A stretch of DNA of 64,000 bases from Amyelois transitella (lineage: Eukaryota > Arthropoda > Insecta > Lepidoptera > Pyralidae): positions 8,142,001-8,206,000 of the forward strand of contig NC_083517.1 in assembly GCF_032362555.1 (NCBI RefSeq), written 5' to 3'. This document shows positions 1 to 12,900 of the stretch, piece by piece (position 1 is the stretch's first letter; the number at the start of each line of letters is the position of its first letter). A model generated the notes under the pieces. That model saw only the letters and a list, made by a program, of their open reading frames with translations, did no database searches and had not been told where the DNA came from. Position numbers and translations under genes: made by a program.

Positions 1-197
1 AGCAAAAAAGAACTAATGACTTAATGGAAGTAGTCATGACACTATATAAACAGAACTTGAAATTATGTAGGTGTCTTCGTAAGTACTATTCTCGTGCAAA
101 CAAAGAAACTGTACGAAGTTTGACAAAGCATTTCTCCTTAGGAAGGTTTCTTAGAGTAAGCACAGATATAATTACAAAAATCAATCCCACTACTTAC

Positions 198-391
198 TAG
201 GCATCATTGGTAAAATTTGGCGTCTGTGGAGGGTCCATGCTATGCAGCTGACAATACAAAACATCGAAACAAAAGTAACACATATCAGGTATAGCTACAG
301 ACTCTTGGTAACCGTTTAAAGGTCGCTCTAAGTTATTACTATATGAGTTATTCAATTTTTGTTTTTTAGTTCCACAACAAACTGAAGACAT
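198..391 (-). CDS. AMMECR1: AMMECR1, first coding exon (partial gene, leaves the window)
   Basis: The minus-strand exon starts at ATG 391 and encodes about 64 residues. It ends at a GT donor written as acttac on the plus strand at 192-197, splitting the codon after Asn-Asp-Ala. The peptide opens with MSSVCCGTKKQKL and continues into CYFCFDVLYCQL and PPQTPNFTND. This matches the start of the AMMECR1 family, in which a short basic leader is followed by the CxFCFDVLYC block that begins the AMMECR1 domain. The family is conserved from archaea to humans and its biochemical role is poorly defined. The domain core lies in exons to the left of the window. The gene is head-to-head with Rsf1, with 545 bp between the two start codons, so the two probably share a promoter. 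Identification rests on remembered family sequence; the start and donor are read directly. Confidence 0.85.
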
Positions 392-936
392 GTTGGTTGG
401 TTATAACTCTAAAAATTATTAAAACCAATTTATGCAATGCACAAAAGGAAATGAAACCAAACACACTTGTCCCCAAAAAGAAGAGTTTTTGTTCGACTTT
501 TTACTGACGTTTGATTGATGTTCTGTCATTTGACATCTACTGTCACATAACTGACATTGACAGAAAGCCAGAAACAACGTTTATTTTGGTGATCACAGGG
601 CGTGAATATTTTACGAAGAAAATATGTCATTGAATTAAAAAACTAAAGCTAAAACTACAATTTGTGAATTAAATTTTAGTTTGTAATCTTTTTTTTTTTC
701 ATTTTTATAAGTAGATTTAAAAATATATATTTAGTCTATGGTAGTACGATGGCTGTCTGTCATGTCATTTTAGTTTTGTAGAAAATAATGAAAAGAAGTT
801 ATTATTGTGTGTAATAAAATTATTTTCTTGAAACATGTACAAGAAGAATAGTTTTCCAATAGATTTAAGTGAAAAACCTGTTAGCTATAGTTAAAATTAT
901 CTACGTGTAATGATAAACCAAAAGCATAGTTAGACG
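392..936. promoter_or_regulatory. Divergent promoter region between AMMECR1 and Rsf1
   Basis: This 545 bp separates the start codons of two divergent genes and must hold both 5' UTRs and promoters. Between 524 and 562 there are five TGTCA/TGACA pentamers (524, 531, 541, 552, 558), two of them forming the near-palindrome TGTCATTTGACA. A tandem TGTCATGTCA lies at 758-767. No clear TATA box at a convincing distance was seen. A T-run at about 690-700 and AT-rich sequence fill the rest. Transcription start sites cannot be placed by eye. Confidence 0.5.
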
Positions 937-3900
937 ATGGCGTCCGATAGTGAAATATCGTGTACGAATGATCCTAATTTTGCTGTTATTTATTCCTTTT
1001 TAAAAGTTTTTGGCAAATTGTATGGTTTAGATGTGCCGACCATAGCAAAATTTCAGGAATTTATAGAAAACACTCAAGAGGGTAAGGTTTGATAAACCGT
1101 ATTGTCACGTAGTTTTGGTAAACAAACATCATAAATTAATTTCTCTTGTTTTAGTTTTGGATCCGCTAAAAGAAATACATGTGAGATTACTTCGGCGTGC
1201 ATTAAAATCCGTACAAAGCAATAAATGGGAGCGAAGCCTGATAAAGTTTTGTCATCAACATGGACACCATCAAGAGGCTTGGGAAATGGAAAGGTTTTCA
1301 TACAAGAAGGCCAGTGCTCAAGTGAAATTGAAAGTTCTAAAGGTAATATTTGAATCATTTGCCACAAATTTATTAGTTTTGTAACAATTTACAATGAAGA
1401 CATAGATTATAGTATAATTTAATTTATATTCATAAGTTCATTGACGTCTTTCACAATTTATGATATGTTTTCAATTGAGCCTTTAGTCACGAATGGTTAA
1501 GAATAAGTTTTCATATTTCTGCAGTCTTGAAAATTAAGTTGATATTTGTTTTATAACTTACTCACTTTAAAGTATTTCATAAAGGCATTGCACACAAAAA
1601 AAAGTTGATTCTGTGACATACATTCAGGCTTATTCAATTACCCAATTAGTTTATTGACATATTTTTTTAGCTTCTTTTGGAATATCAGTTTACTTGTCAT
1701 CCAAAATTCAAGTCGGCTGTGAATGCTCTATCATGCAAAGACCTTCGATTAGATCCCATCGGGAGGGATAAAAATGGTTGTGTATACTGGTACCAAGTGG
1801 ATGATGATGCTAATTTGTGTCTGTATAAGGAGGACCAGGATGAAGAAACTTGGCAAATAGTGGCTAGGTATGTTAAGTATGGATAAATTTTAAAGTAAAC
1901 AAATATTTTCTGCCGTATACCAAAAAAAACATACTGAAAATTTTAGGTCAGTTTTTATCCTTATTTATTAAATATATTATACTTTTTTATTCAGAAATCG
2001 TGAAGAGCTAGTGAAAGTAATAACACAGTTGAAAAATGGTGAAGAAGTTTGTCCATTAGTATCCTCTAATGCAAATGAAGACTCAAGTAGTGCCGATTTA
2101 CCAGCACAGGCAGAGGTAGCAGAGGTAAACAGAGTAGTGACTACTAATAATAATAATGTCTAAAGAAACCAAAAAATATTAATAATACTTTGTAACTTTT
2201 CAGATTCCCAAACCTGAAGAAGATGAAGATGCTGAAGAGGAATTCTTAAGTCCTGAGTCTGAATCAGAACAAGAGGCCGAAACACAAAATGAAAAGGAAA
2301 AAACTCCTGTAAGAGATAAACAAGATGAATTAAAGCCAAAAGAATTAATAGAAGAAAGTAAAGAGGAATCTCAAGAAACAAAAGATGTTGAAAGTAAAGA
2401 TAATGTAAAGGAGTCTGATGAAAGTTTAAATTCAGTATCAGAAAGTATTAATTCAGATAAAAGTCCTAAGCAAGAAGAGAATGTTGATGATAATAAGAAT
2501 GAAGAAAATGAATCCTTAAGCAAAGCAATTGAAGAACCTGTTATGATTGTAACTGGAGAAGGTAATGGAGCAGATTGTGAAAGTCAGTTTGTAAAAAGAG
2601 CGGAAGGCAGAGATAATATGTATTTTTATGATTATAACATTAGAAATTTAGCATCATTTGAACAAGAAATTAGTGTAAGTGAAACTGTTAGTGAAGAAAT
2701 AGTAGAACCTCTTATGTTTATAACTGGCGAAGGCAATGGAGCAGAATGTGATAGCACTTACATTATTGGTGACGAAATTGCAGAGGAAATAATGTATTTT
2801 TTTGGTGAAGGAAGTGGGTATGAGAATGATACAGGAAATCCAGAGGTTATTGAACAACAACATAGTGCTGAAGAAAACACAGATGCTGAAAATGGTAACG
2901 AAGAAGGTGTGAATGGTGAACATGATGTTCCTAACTTAACAAACAGTGCTAAAGTAGTTAAAAATATCAAATTAAAAAGCAATACTGTAAATAAAAGAAC
3001 ACTTAAAAAACCTAATAATGATAATAATGATACAGAAGTGATAAAATCAGAACCTAAAAAACCCTGTGTTCGTAATGTAGATCCTTCTGATTGTCCTAAT
3101 TCAAACAAGTTGACAGAAAGTACCACTGATAGTAGAGAGAGCAGTGTTAATGATAAAAATAACACAGAAAATGACAATCAAAGAAAAAACAATGTCAAGA
3201 AAGGTAAAGTAAAGAAAAGAAGAGATTCAGGTAATAAATTAAAATTAAATGATGGGACAGAAGTTTCAAATTCTGTAACAGAAAGTGATAATTGTCACGA
3301 CAGTAAAGCTAGTTCTATAGAAAAAAGGAAAAGTAGTGTTTCGTCAGTAGACCATGATGAGAATGATCATGCTGAAAGTGAAAAGGAGAAAAGCCCAGAT
3401 AATGAAGTTAAAGTTGAGGATCCCTTACCTCCAAAGAAACTTCGCCTAGACACTCCCGAAAGCGATGTTACGTATTCTTATACTAATGAAACTCTGAATA
3501 GTAATAACAAAAGTGTAAATGAAATAAATTCTGATAGCAAGGTCAAAGCTAAAACCGAGGATTTGGAAAACTCAGTATCACTACGTAAGAAGATCAAAGC
3601 TAATAAAGGTAAATTCAAACGAAAAAGAATTTTAAAGGTGAAAACAGAGAATGACGCTGAAAAGGACGAAAGTGATAATAATACTAGTATCAAGGAGACA
3701 AAATTGAACAAATCACTAAAACGGACTCTACTTGATGCCACTTTGAGTGACAAGAACAAATCAGAATCTCAGAGTGAGAGCGAAGAAGATGAGCCTATAA
3801 CTCGAGGGAAACGCCTAAAGTTTAAACCTAAGAAAATCATTACATCATCCAGGTAGATAACTTTTTTAAAATTAAACTTTTTTTATACTTTATTCCATGT

Positions 3901-6900
3901 AAATTTTATTATATCTATAATTATTTATAGGAAAAAAGTGGAAGCCAAACTGCAAGAAAAGCAGTCTAGTGACGAATCAGAGGAAGAAACACTTTATAGT
4001 ATAGGTAAGAAATCTAAACAGCTACAAGAGCATTGTGTAAAGCCCCATATAAGTTAGTATATTAATTCTGTTTTTTTCTTATAGCTGGCAAAAAGTCGAC
4101 AAAGAAAGTTTTAAAACGGAAACCAAAGGGTAAAGAGAAGGGCAAAGATAAAAAGAAAGAGAAAGTAGAAAAAGGCGAGAGTGGGGCGAAGTCTGAGGAT
4201 TCCGACGCGGCGCCGGTGCGGCAGTCGCGTCGTATCGCGCAAATGAAGATCAAGGAAGAGGCGGAGAGAAGGCATCTGGAGGAGGTGGCGTTGCGAGAGA
4301 TGAAAATGATACACAAGAAAAAGGTCAGTTGTTTTTTTGGGAAAGGTAATAAAGGTCTTAAATTTTTCTGAAGAAAGGAAAAACAATGATAATTTCCAGC
4401 ACACAAAAATATATCTGGCCATTTTCAGGAACAAATCTATGGGTCAATGCTGGTCTGGTAGTCAAAAACTTAGTTCTCTACCCAAGCTGATTGTAGAAGT
4501 CAAAAGACAGCCTTTAACTTGGGCCAAACTGTCACTACAACTGAATACCAATTCCATCTTACAGCCAAACAGTTAAATGTGACATTTGCATCTAGTGTGT
4601 GCTTCCAGCAAAGTATGTGTATAAATCTAATTTTATTCTATAAATTTACAGAACAAAGACGATGAAGAAGAATGGCAGGCCAGTGGTAGCAGTTCCGAGG
4701 GAGAAAAGGGGAGAGGTGTTACACGGCGTAAGGACAAGTGGCGCGGCGGAGACTCCACTGGCCCTGACCAGGAGTCTGAGTCTGACGAGCCTCTGTTCGA
4801 GCTGCATGAGGAGCCCGACCGTGAGTTTACTTTATAACACTGGAAGACGTCTATTGGAGACGTCCTGGCGAAAGATCAGGTTAAGAGTACTCTAAACTGG
4901 TGAGCGTCCATGAAGAGACGTGGATTAAGTGATAGAAGTATTCAGAGATTGCGGTTTGTCTAAAGATGTAAGTCTCTGCCTTACTCCTCCGGGAAAGAAG
5001 AGTAATTTTATGTATGTAACTTAAACAGGTTGATCAGACGTTTAGAAATCAGTGAAAATTAAGCTCAAAGATTCCGTTACATACATACATACATACATAC
5101 CTACATACATACATACATACATACCTACATACATACATACATACATACAACCCAAGCTAATAAAAGCGTAGTAAAAACACCCGGTATACTTGATTTTGTA
5201 ACAAGGAAGCAAATACTCTTTGTTATGACAGTATAAAAAATTTAAATGCTTTCTCAAATTGCAAAACAAGAGCTGTGATTACTTTTTGAATGGGAGATAG
5301 ACTATTTTATCTTATTATTCCATAGTAATCTATTCTATCTAATTATTCAATAGAAGACATTTCTATCTAATTATTAAATAGCAGACTATTCTATCTAATT
5401 TAATTAATGTGCATTCAAATGGTTTATTACGTAAAAATGTAGTAAATTACAAGCAGTGTACAATTTGCTACCTTCATATATTTTGTTTACCACTGTTAAG
5501 CTTAGATTGCTTTGATTGGTCTTTAAACAACTTTACTGTTCAGAAACTTATACATAACAGAATATATCAAAAAATATTTTTTTCAACCTTTTTCAGCTGT
5601 TGATACCACAAAATCCGACCACGAATTTTCTCCAGAGTCAGACTTGGAAAGTGGAGAACCAATTGAACCAGTAAAGAGAGTGAGGACACTGCAAGAAGGT
5701 ATGTTAAACTTTTTAAAAATAAACAATTTGTGCTTTGCTAATTTAAGGTTTACTTACTTCATATATTTTGTATTTAATTCTATAGGAAAAGAAGATGGCG
5801 TTTGTGCGCGTTGCGGCAGCGGTGAGCAACCCGAATGGATTCTTTTATGTGATCAATGCGACGCCGGCTATCATGCCAGCTGTCTCAAGCCAATGCTGTT
5901 TCTTGTCCCTGAAGGAGATTGGTACTGCCCACCTTGCAATCATGTAAGTATACACTTCTATTACAAAAACTTAAAAAATCCAATGAAAAATTACTGCAAT
6001 ATTAGTGGTCGATCTGGATTACAAGTTTTTGTCAATTATTAATAAAAAAAAAGTAAGTTTCCCGGCTAAATGCATAAAAATACTGGCATAATAAAAAACA
6101 AATTATAAACAAAGAACATGGTTCGATTTTTAAACGTATGTATTTTAGCGTCATGTTCTCGTTCTTTCTCATAATATGCTTCGTTCAAATCAACGATGTA
6201 GGTTAGATAGTGTATTAATTTATTCTTTGCCAATACCAAAGTTCAAGTATTTTTTTCGAATATCGCCATTATTTCTACGAAAATAGTTTTCACTGTTGTC
6301 AATTAAGTACACGTGTCAAAATGTGAAGTGGATAATAACAGTTATTTAAACTTAATATTAACGAAGCTTATAGCACAAACAAACATCTAATAATCCAATA
6401 ATGTAATTTTTTCAAGCATTGTTAAATAATTTCAAGTTATAAATTGACTGTTTCTGTTCGAAATAAGTGAAACTTGCTTGTTATTTTATGGGAACTGTAT
6501 TGAAATCGTGATTTTTCAGAATATGTTAATAGCGTCTTTAGAAAAAGAACTGACTAAATACGACGAACTAGTGGTACAAGTGGAGGCGGAGAGAGTCCGG
6601 CGGAAACAGGAAGAACCAGAAAAGCAGAGCGAAGACGAAAACATAGAAAAGGAAAAGAGCGAGGAAAAATCTCAGTCAGGTGCGTTTTGTACTTTTTATA
6701 CTAAGACGCATATGTGTTTTAACTTATTTATGTGTTGACTTGCAATGCATTTTATAATAAAATGTTCTATTTAACTATCTTCTTCCATTTACACTGCCTA
6801 TCGCGATGTGTTTGTTCTAGGAAAATAATTATTTTTCATTGGGCGTGCATAATATTCGAAAGATTTCATGGTTATAGACGAAATGGTTGGGTTTTAAAGC

Positions 6901-9900
6901 TAATATCATATAATGTAACTACGTTTACGAGTTACGTTTAATTCAGATCATTACCGCTCCCGCGAGAATTCTCGGAAATCTTCTCTAAGTACCAAATTAA
7001 CCTACATGCTTAATTTCAAAACTTTAGACCGAGCCGTTTGAACTGTACTTTGTTATTCTGTGGAATAGTCAGTGTTCTCTTTTTTTACATTAGATAGAAA
7101 ATATATAATATTGATGAGGAAGAGGTATAATGTAGTGTTTCCCCACAGAGGGCGAGAGCAGCAGCAGCGGCTGGTCGTCGTCGTCGTCGTCGGGCGCGGT
7201 GTACCGGCTGCGCGCGCGCAAGCAGCTGCCCGTGTCCTACCGCAGCCAGGAGTACGACCGCCTCATCTCCTCCGCTATCAAGGTACGTGGCTTACGAGTA
7301 CCTTATTATTGTCCATCTAGCTTCTGTAGTGGTTGAGTCCTCGGGAGTGGGGCGAATGTTACCTCATGATCATCCTTCTGGCATTAGTACCGATAACGTC
7401 TTCCCAGGGTCCGCATATGACCAAGAAATCACAAATGGGAAAGTTATGGGAATATCACGTAGCATCTCTCATCGCACCACCATCAACCACTTAAGATCAA
7501 GGTTACAAGTTCAAATGCCTGAATGTGCACTCAAGAGAATTAGTTAACAATAGAAAAAAAGAAGAATATTACTTTACATGACAAACTAAGTACGTATTTA
7601 CAACATTAAGACAATTATTCCATCTCGTTTGCAGGAAGAATACGTAGAACCTACGACCAGTGCGGGCAACCAAGGGCGCGGCAAAGACATCTCAACAATC
7701 ATTGAGGCGGCAGAGGAGGAGAAAATGAAGGCTGAGAGGGAAGCGGTTGAACAGGTAAATAATTAATTATTAATTGCTTAGTATTTTTATAGTTTCAATA
7801 ATTATTTTATTAATTTAGTTAGTTTAGGTTAATTTTTATACTTATTATTCTTTCTAAAAATAATTGGGAGTTTTGCGTACATGTCAAAATAGCATCATGA
7901 TGTGTAATCGCGTCATGTCAGAGCAATGATTATCTAGAAAACGTGGATACCTCTGAAAGACAAATTCTAATTTAAAATTTTTATTTATTATTGTGACTTA
8001 TTTTAAATATCACTTAATAATTGTTATATCTTTTGGTGTCACAACTTTGAGGATGCTAAAGGAATGAGCTGTCTATACTCTCAATTTATCATTACCTAGG
8101 TTTTATTAAATCTAAATTAAAAGAAAAAAAATAAAATAAAAATGTATTAGGTTATTTATACAAAATACAGGTAAAGTACCTTTATTTTATCTCGGACGTT
8201 GCGAACCATGTATAATGCAGCGCAAAAGTTAAAAATCATTTAAATGAATCATTGTACTGTAGAACACAGAGGTAACTTCGTTTTATGATACATCAGGGTA
8301 AACCTCTCGAAGCGAAGAAGCTGCGCAAGAAGACCCGCCGCAAGCCGCGGAAGCTCAACTCGCTGGAGGTGCCTTCCGAAGACGATGACGAGACCGACGA
8401 GGACTTCAAGGAGACCGGGTGAGTTGGGACAATCACAAAACCCTTCGCGAAGTTAGCTAGTGCGCTTTTTTGGGTCGTCTTGGCGGGGGCACTCCTGTGT
8501 CTTCAGATGTATTTTATGGTATACTAGCGACCCGCCCCGGCTTCGCACGGGTGCAAAATTCGGAAAAAATTATACATAAAAACCTTCCTCTTGAATCACT
8601 CTACCTGTTACAAAAAACCGCATCAAAATCCGTTGCGTAATTTTTAAGATTTAAGCATACAGACAAACAGACTAAAATAGCGACTTTGTTTTATACTATG
8701 TAGTGATAGGTAGTACCTATTATGGAAATGCCTGGGATAATCTGTCTAAGTGAAGTAGTTGCCCAAGAAGACACGTCGCAAGTCTCGGAAGCTCAACTCA
8801 TTGGTGGTGCCTTCATACCAAATACATGACGGAATTACTTACAGGATCGAATCGTCATCGGAGGACATTTCGTCATCAGCAGAGCGAGACAGTACCAGCG
8901 ACTCCCAGTCCTCAGACAATCTGCCCATCAGGCGCACTGGGAGAACTGATAAGAAAGGTGACGATATTTTATTCTTTTTGGCAGTTACAATTTATTATTA
9001 TTGATGTACCTATGGATTATTTTTTTTATTCTTTGTAAATCTTCAAACAATCTATACAGCTTAATCATTTTAAATTTCAATTTTAAATTGTCAAATCCTT
9101 TGTTAAATAGATCGTCCAAAACTAGCCGAGTCGTCACCAGAAGTAAAGAAGAAAAAGAAAGGCGTATTCGAAGACAGTTCCAGCGAGTCTGCCGGGGCCC
9201 AGGAGTGGTCAAAAGAAGAAGGGAAGAAATCCAAATCCAAGTATGTCATAACACTAACAACTATATACTTATATACGGGACAAATTACACAGACTGAGTT
9301 AGCCTCGAAGTAAGTTTGAAATTTTTGTTACGAGATATTAACTCAACAATCCTTACTTATATTTTTATATAATAGATAAACATCCAAGTCCCAGAACAAT
9401 CAGAAAAAGTTTGTTTCTCACTGAATAGATTTTTTATTTTTAAAATAATTTTTGGTGATCCCTTGGTTACATTTTCATTATCAAATTATTGTAACTAGAA
9501 GTTATTATTTATATGATGAACTGTATTTTCAAATAGCCTTGGTTCCCCGCACTTTAGAACAGAACCACTTTAATCTTTCCCATGGATGTCGTAAAAGGCG
9601 AAGAAAAGGCCAATAATTTTAGGTAGCCCTTCTACCCATGCTACCAACCTGTGAATATTTGAATTTCAATTTCATCATTGAGCTTTACAGCTGAACGTGG
9701 CCCTTTCGTGGTCTTTACAAGACTGTTAGCCTGCGGGGTTGGTCTACCCCGCAAGGGATAGATGTTATTATATGTATGTACTCTCCAGATCAAAACCGCC
9801 ACGGCCGAAGCGAGACAAATCGTCGAAGAAGTCTCGAAAGCGCAGCGGTCTGACGCAGTACGACGCGGCCGGGAACGTAGTGCGAGCGCGAGTCACGTAT

Positions 9901-12900
9901 GGCGGCCTCAGCGACGAGGGGCCCAACGACTGGTCGCCCAAACACCGCACCAGGCAGAAGAAGATCAACTACACGGAGATGCCCAACACGGAGTCTGAGG
10001 ACGTGAGTATCCGACAATAGGCATATCGAATAGGTCTGAAAACAATATATATTAGTGATGTGATATTGTGTGTGGTTCCAATGGTGGCACCAATACAAAA
10101 AAGAATAGGATCACTCCATTTCTTTCCAATGGACGTCGTAAAAGGCGACTAAGGGATAGGCTTACATACTTGTGATTCTTTTTTAGGCGATGGGCTAGCA
10201 ACCTGTCACTATTTAGATCTCAATTCCATCATTAAGCCGAGGAGCTGAACGTGGCCATTCAGTCTTTTCGGGACTATTGGCTCTGTCTACCCCGTAAGGG
10301 ATATAGACGTGACTATATGTATGTATGTATGTGATAGAATATACGCATTTAAATAAATTAAGTGAATTGATATTTACTCATTAAAAATATGATGGGAAAG
10401 TCACCAAAACAAAAGTTAGTCATTATGCCTATTATAAACTAGGCAGCTCTCGTTTTCAAACATGTTTTACATGTAAATTTCGTATAAGTAAATTTATCAC
10501 AACAATGTATTCTCTCGTCCACATTTCGTGTTTCTCTTTCGTTCGTCCGTGCTGTGTTTTTCGTGTTAAAAAAATATATATAATTACCTATTCTTTCACA
10601 TCAGGAGATGCACAAGTCGAGCGGCAAGCACATGCCGGACAGCTCGGACGAGTTCAAAGTGGACGACTCCGACCTCACGTCGGACTCGGACGGCGGCGCG
10701 CGGCGCAAGTCGGTGGACGAGGAGAAACAGAAGGCGCTCAACGATCTCATTTGCAAGACCGCCGTCGTGCCGCTGGAGAAACTACCCGAGGATATAACTA
10801 AAGCCAAGACTGAACAGTTGGAGGAGCATCTCAGTAAGTTTTGTTCTTTTTACATACATAAATCACACCTTTTTCCCGGAGCTGTAGGCAGAGACTACAT
10901 CTTTCCACTTGCCACGATCTCTGCGTACTTGCTTCGTTTCATCCACATTCATAACTCTCTTCAAGCAAGCTCGGCGGTTTTGTTCGTTTTTTAAGAGAAA
11001 GTATTTTTCTCTCACCTTTGCCTGTTCGTTGTTGCCCCCTCCGGTTTGTTAATAAATTAAAGAACCTCTAGTTTAAATGTAATTTGTCGCAGATATGGAT
11101 TAAACTTCTATTTTAAAAGTTTTCACAGATGTGGAAACCCAGGGCAAATTTGTTGAATATGTGTGAAAAATATGCTTAGGATTTAGTGAATATTTTTTGA
11201 AGTGTACCCCTTTTTGTTCAGGGGTACTAAAGCTCGCTTATTTTCACATTGAAGTGGTTGTATGGGGCATATTTCGTTAAACCTCTGTGCGGTGCAGTGG
11301 TAATGCGCTTGTCTGTGACACCGGATTCGAGTACCGACCCGGGCACGATGAAAAACGAATTTTTTTATTGTGCTGGGTCGTGAATGTTAATTTTTATGAG
11401 TATATATTGTAAGATATAGTATTATTGATTTAGTATGTCGTAATTCAATTTTCGAACTTACTTCGTTGTTAATTCAATCTGTGTAAATTGTCAAAATAAA
11501 ATGTATCAAATTTGTAACTGGACAGAAGCGCAACAAGACGCGCTAGAAGCCAGCAGCGTGCCGTGGTCGGAGGGCAGCGTGCGCGGCGCGCGGGGCGGCG
11601 GGCGGGGCGGCGCGCGGGGCGCGGGGCGGGGCGGGGGGCGCGGCCGCGGCCGGGGGCGCCCCGCCGCCACTGACGACGCGCTCGCCAAGCTCGTCGGCGT
11701 CAAGATCAAAGGTGACCGACATAGTGAGGAAGCGAAGTAGCATTGCCAACGCCGATTGGTAATACTGTATTCTCGGCTGTCAAACAAGAATTTGTTACTG
11801 GAATGTTGTTGTTCAGAAAAAAGAAACATTAATCATGTAGTGTATATTTGTATGCAACATCTCTTTGTTGATTGCAAGGAAATATAAAAGAAAAATTAGT
11901 AATTAATGTGATACATTTTTGTATCCATCATCTTTATGTTCGTGAATGTTTGCGTGAAAGAAACAAAAATGTAACAATCCATACTTGCATAAATTTAAAG
12001 TTATATAATAGCGTGGAGTATGGAGAAGAATTTATGATGCAGGCCTCTCGCCTAGTGTTTATAAAGAAGGACCAAAGTAGTCGGAGAAGCTGCATTGACG
12101 AAACTGTATTGATGCATTTCCGCGCGCTAATAGGCTATTTTACACCATGTAAAAAAAAATATAAAAATGCACGTATCTTATAGATTTTGTAAAAAATAAA
12201 AGAAAAACATCGATCATTATTCATAAAAGTGCAATATGGATTTTATAATTCAATTTAAAAAATCCTCTTTTTTAATCTGTTCTTCAAAAGTCGAAAACGC
12301 TATCCGCCATGTTGGGTACTGACGTGACGTCATACTTTTAGTAAACAAATATCGAATCGAAAACATATTGATGATGTCAGGCTCTGTTTATTTTGAAATT
12401 TTAAAATTTCTATCACGTTTTTGGGTTTTTACTCTTTAATAATTTAATAGAATCATGGAAGACGGTTTTGTGAAAGCAGACAATATAAATCTACCGAGGA
12501 TTAATACGTTGATGGTGGCGAAATTTTTTGCGTCCAATCCCGATTTCTGTTCTGCTGAGTTAAGAAATGTTAAAACAGCGATGTAAGTACATTCAGTCAG
12601 AAAAGTATCGGGAATGGATTATTTATTTATGGTTCCAAATTAAAATCTTTGTTTTTTTTGTTGTTGTTAGATTGGCACAACTGTTTTCCATTTTGGCGCG
12701 GAGTTTGAGTTGCATCTGTTGTTTACATTAAATACAGTGCTATTTTTAGTTATATCATATCTAGTGTGTATTGCTAATTTCATAATGGATAAAAACATCG
12801 AACAAAGAGTTTGTCTTAAATTTTGCATTGCCAATGGAATATCGTGTTCGGAGTCACTGAAAATGTTACAGAAGGCTTACGGTGAATCGACTTTATCAAA

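Noticed and set aside
2654..3759. Minus-strand open frames opposite Rsf1 exon 5
   Set aside because: Phe/Leu/Ser-rich translations are the antisense of an acidic Lys/Glu/Ser/Asn coding region; no family resemblance.
4337..4576. 79-codon plus-strand open frame between Rsf1 exons 7 and 8
   Set aside because: It lies wholly within an intron bounded by a good donor (4324) and acceptor (4651); the flanking exons keep phase without it.
5079..5149. Regularly interrupted repeat that could suggest a CRISPR-like array
   Set aside because: Units are plain tetranucleotides with no unique spacers; it is a microsatellite in an animal intron.
11872..12183. 103-codon plus-strand open frame before the composite transposon
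   Set aside because: It runs across the transposon's left end, has no similarity to known proteins and no splice link to Rsf1.
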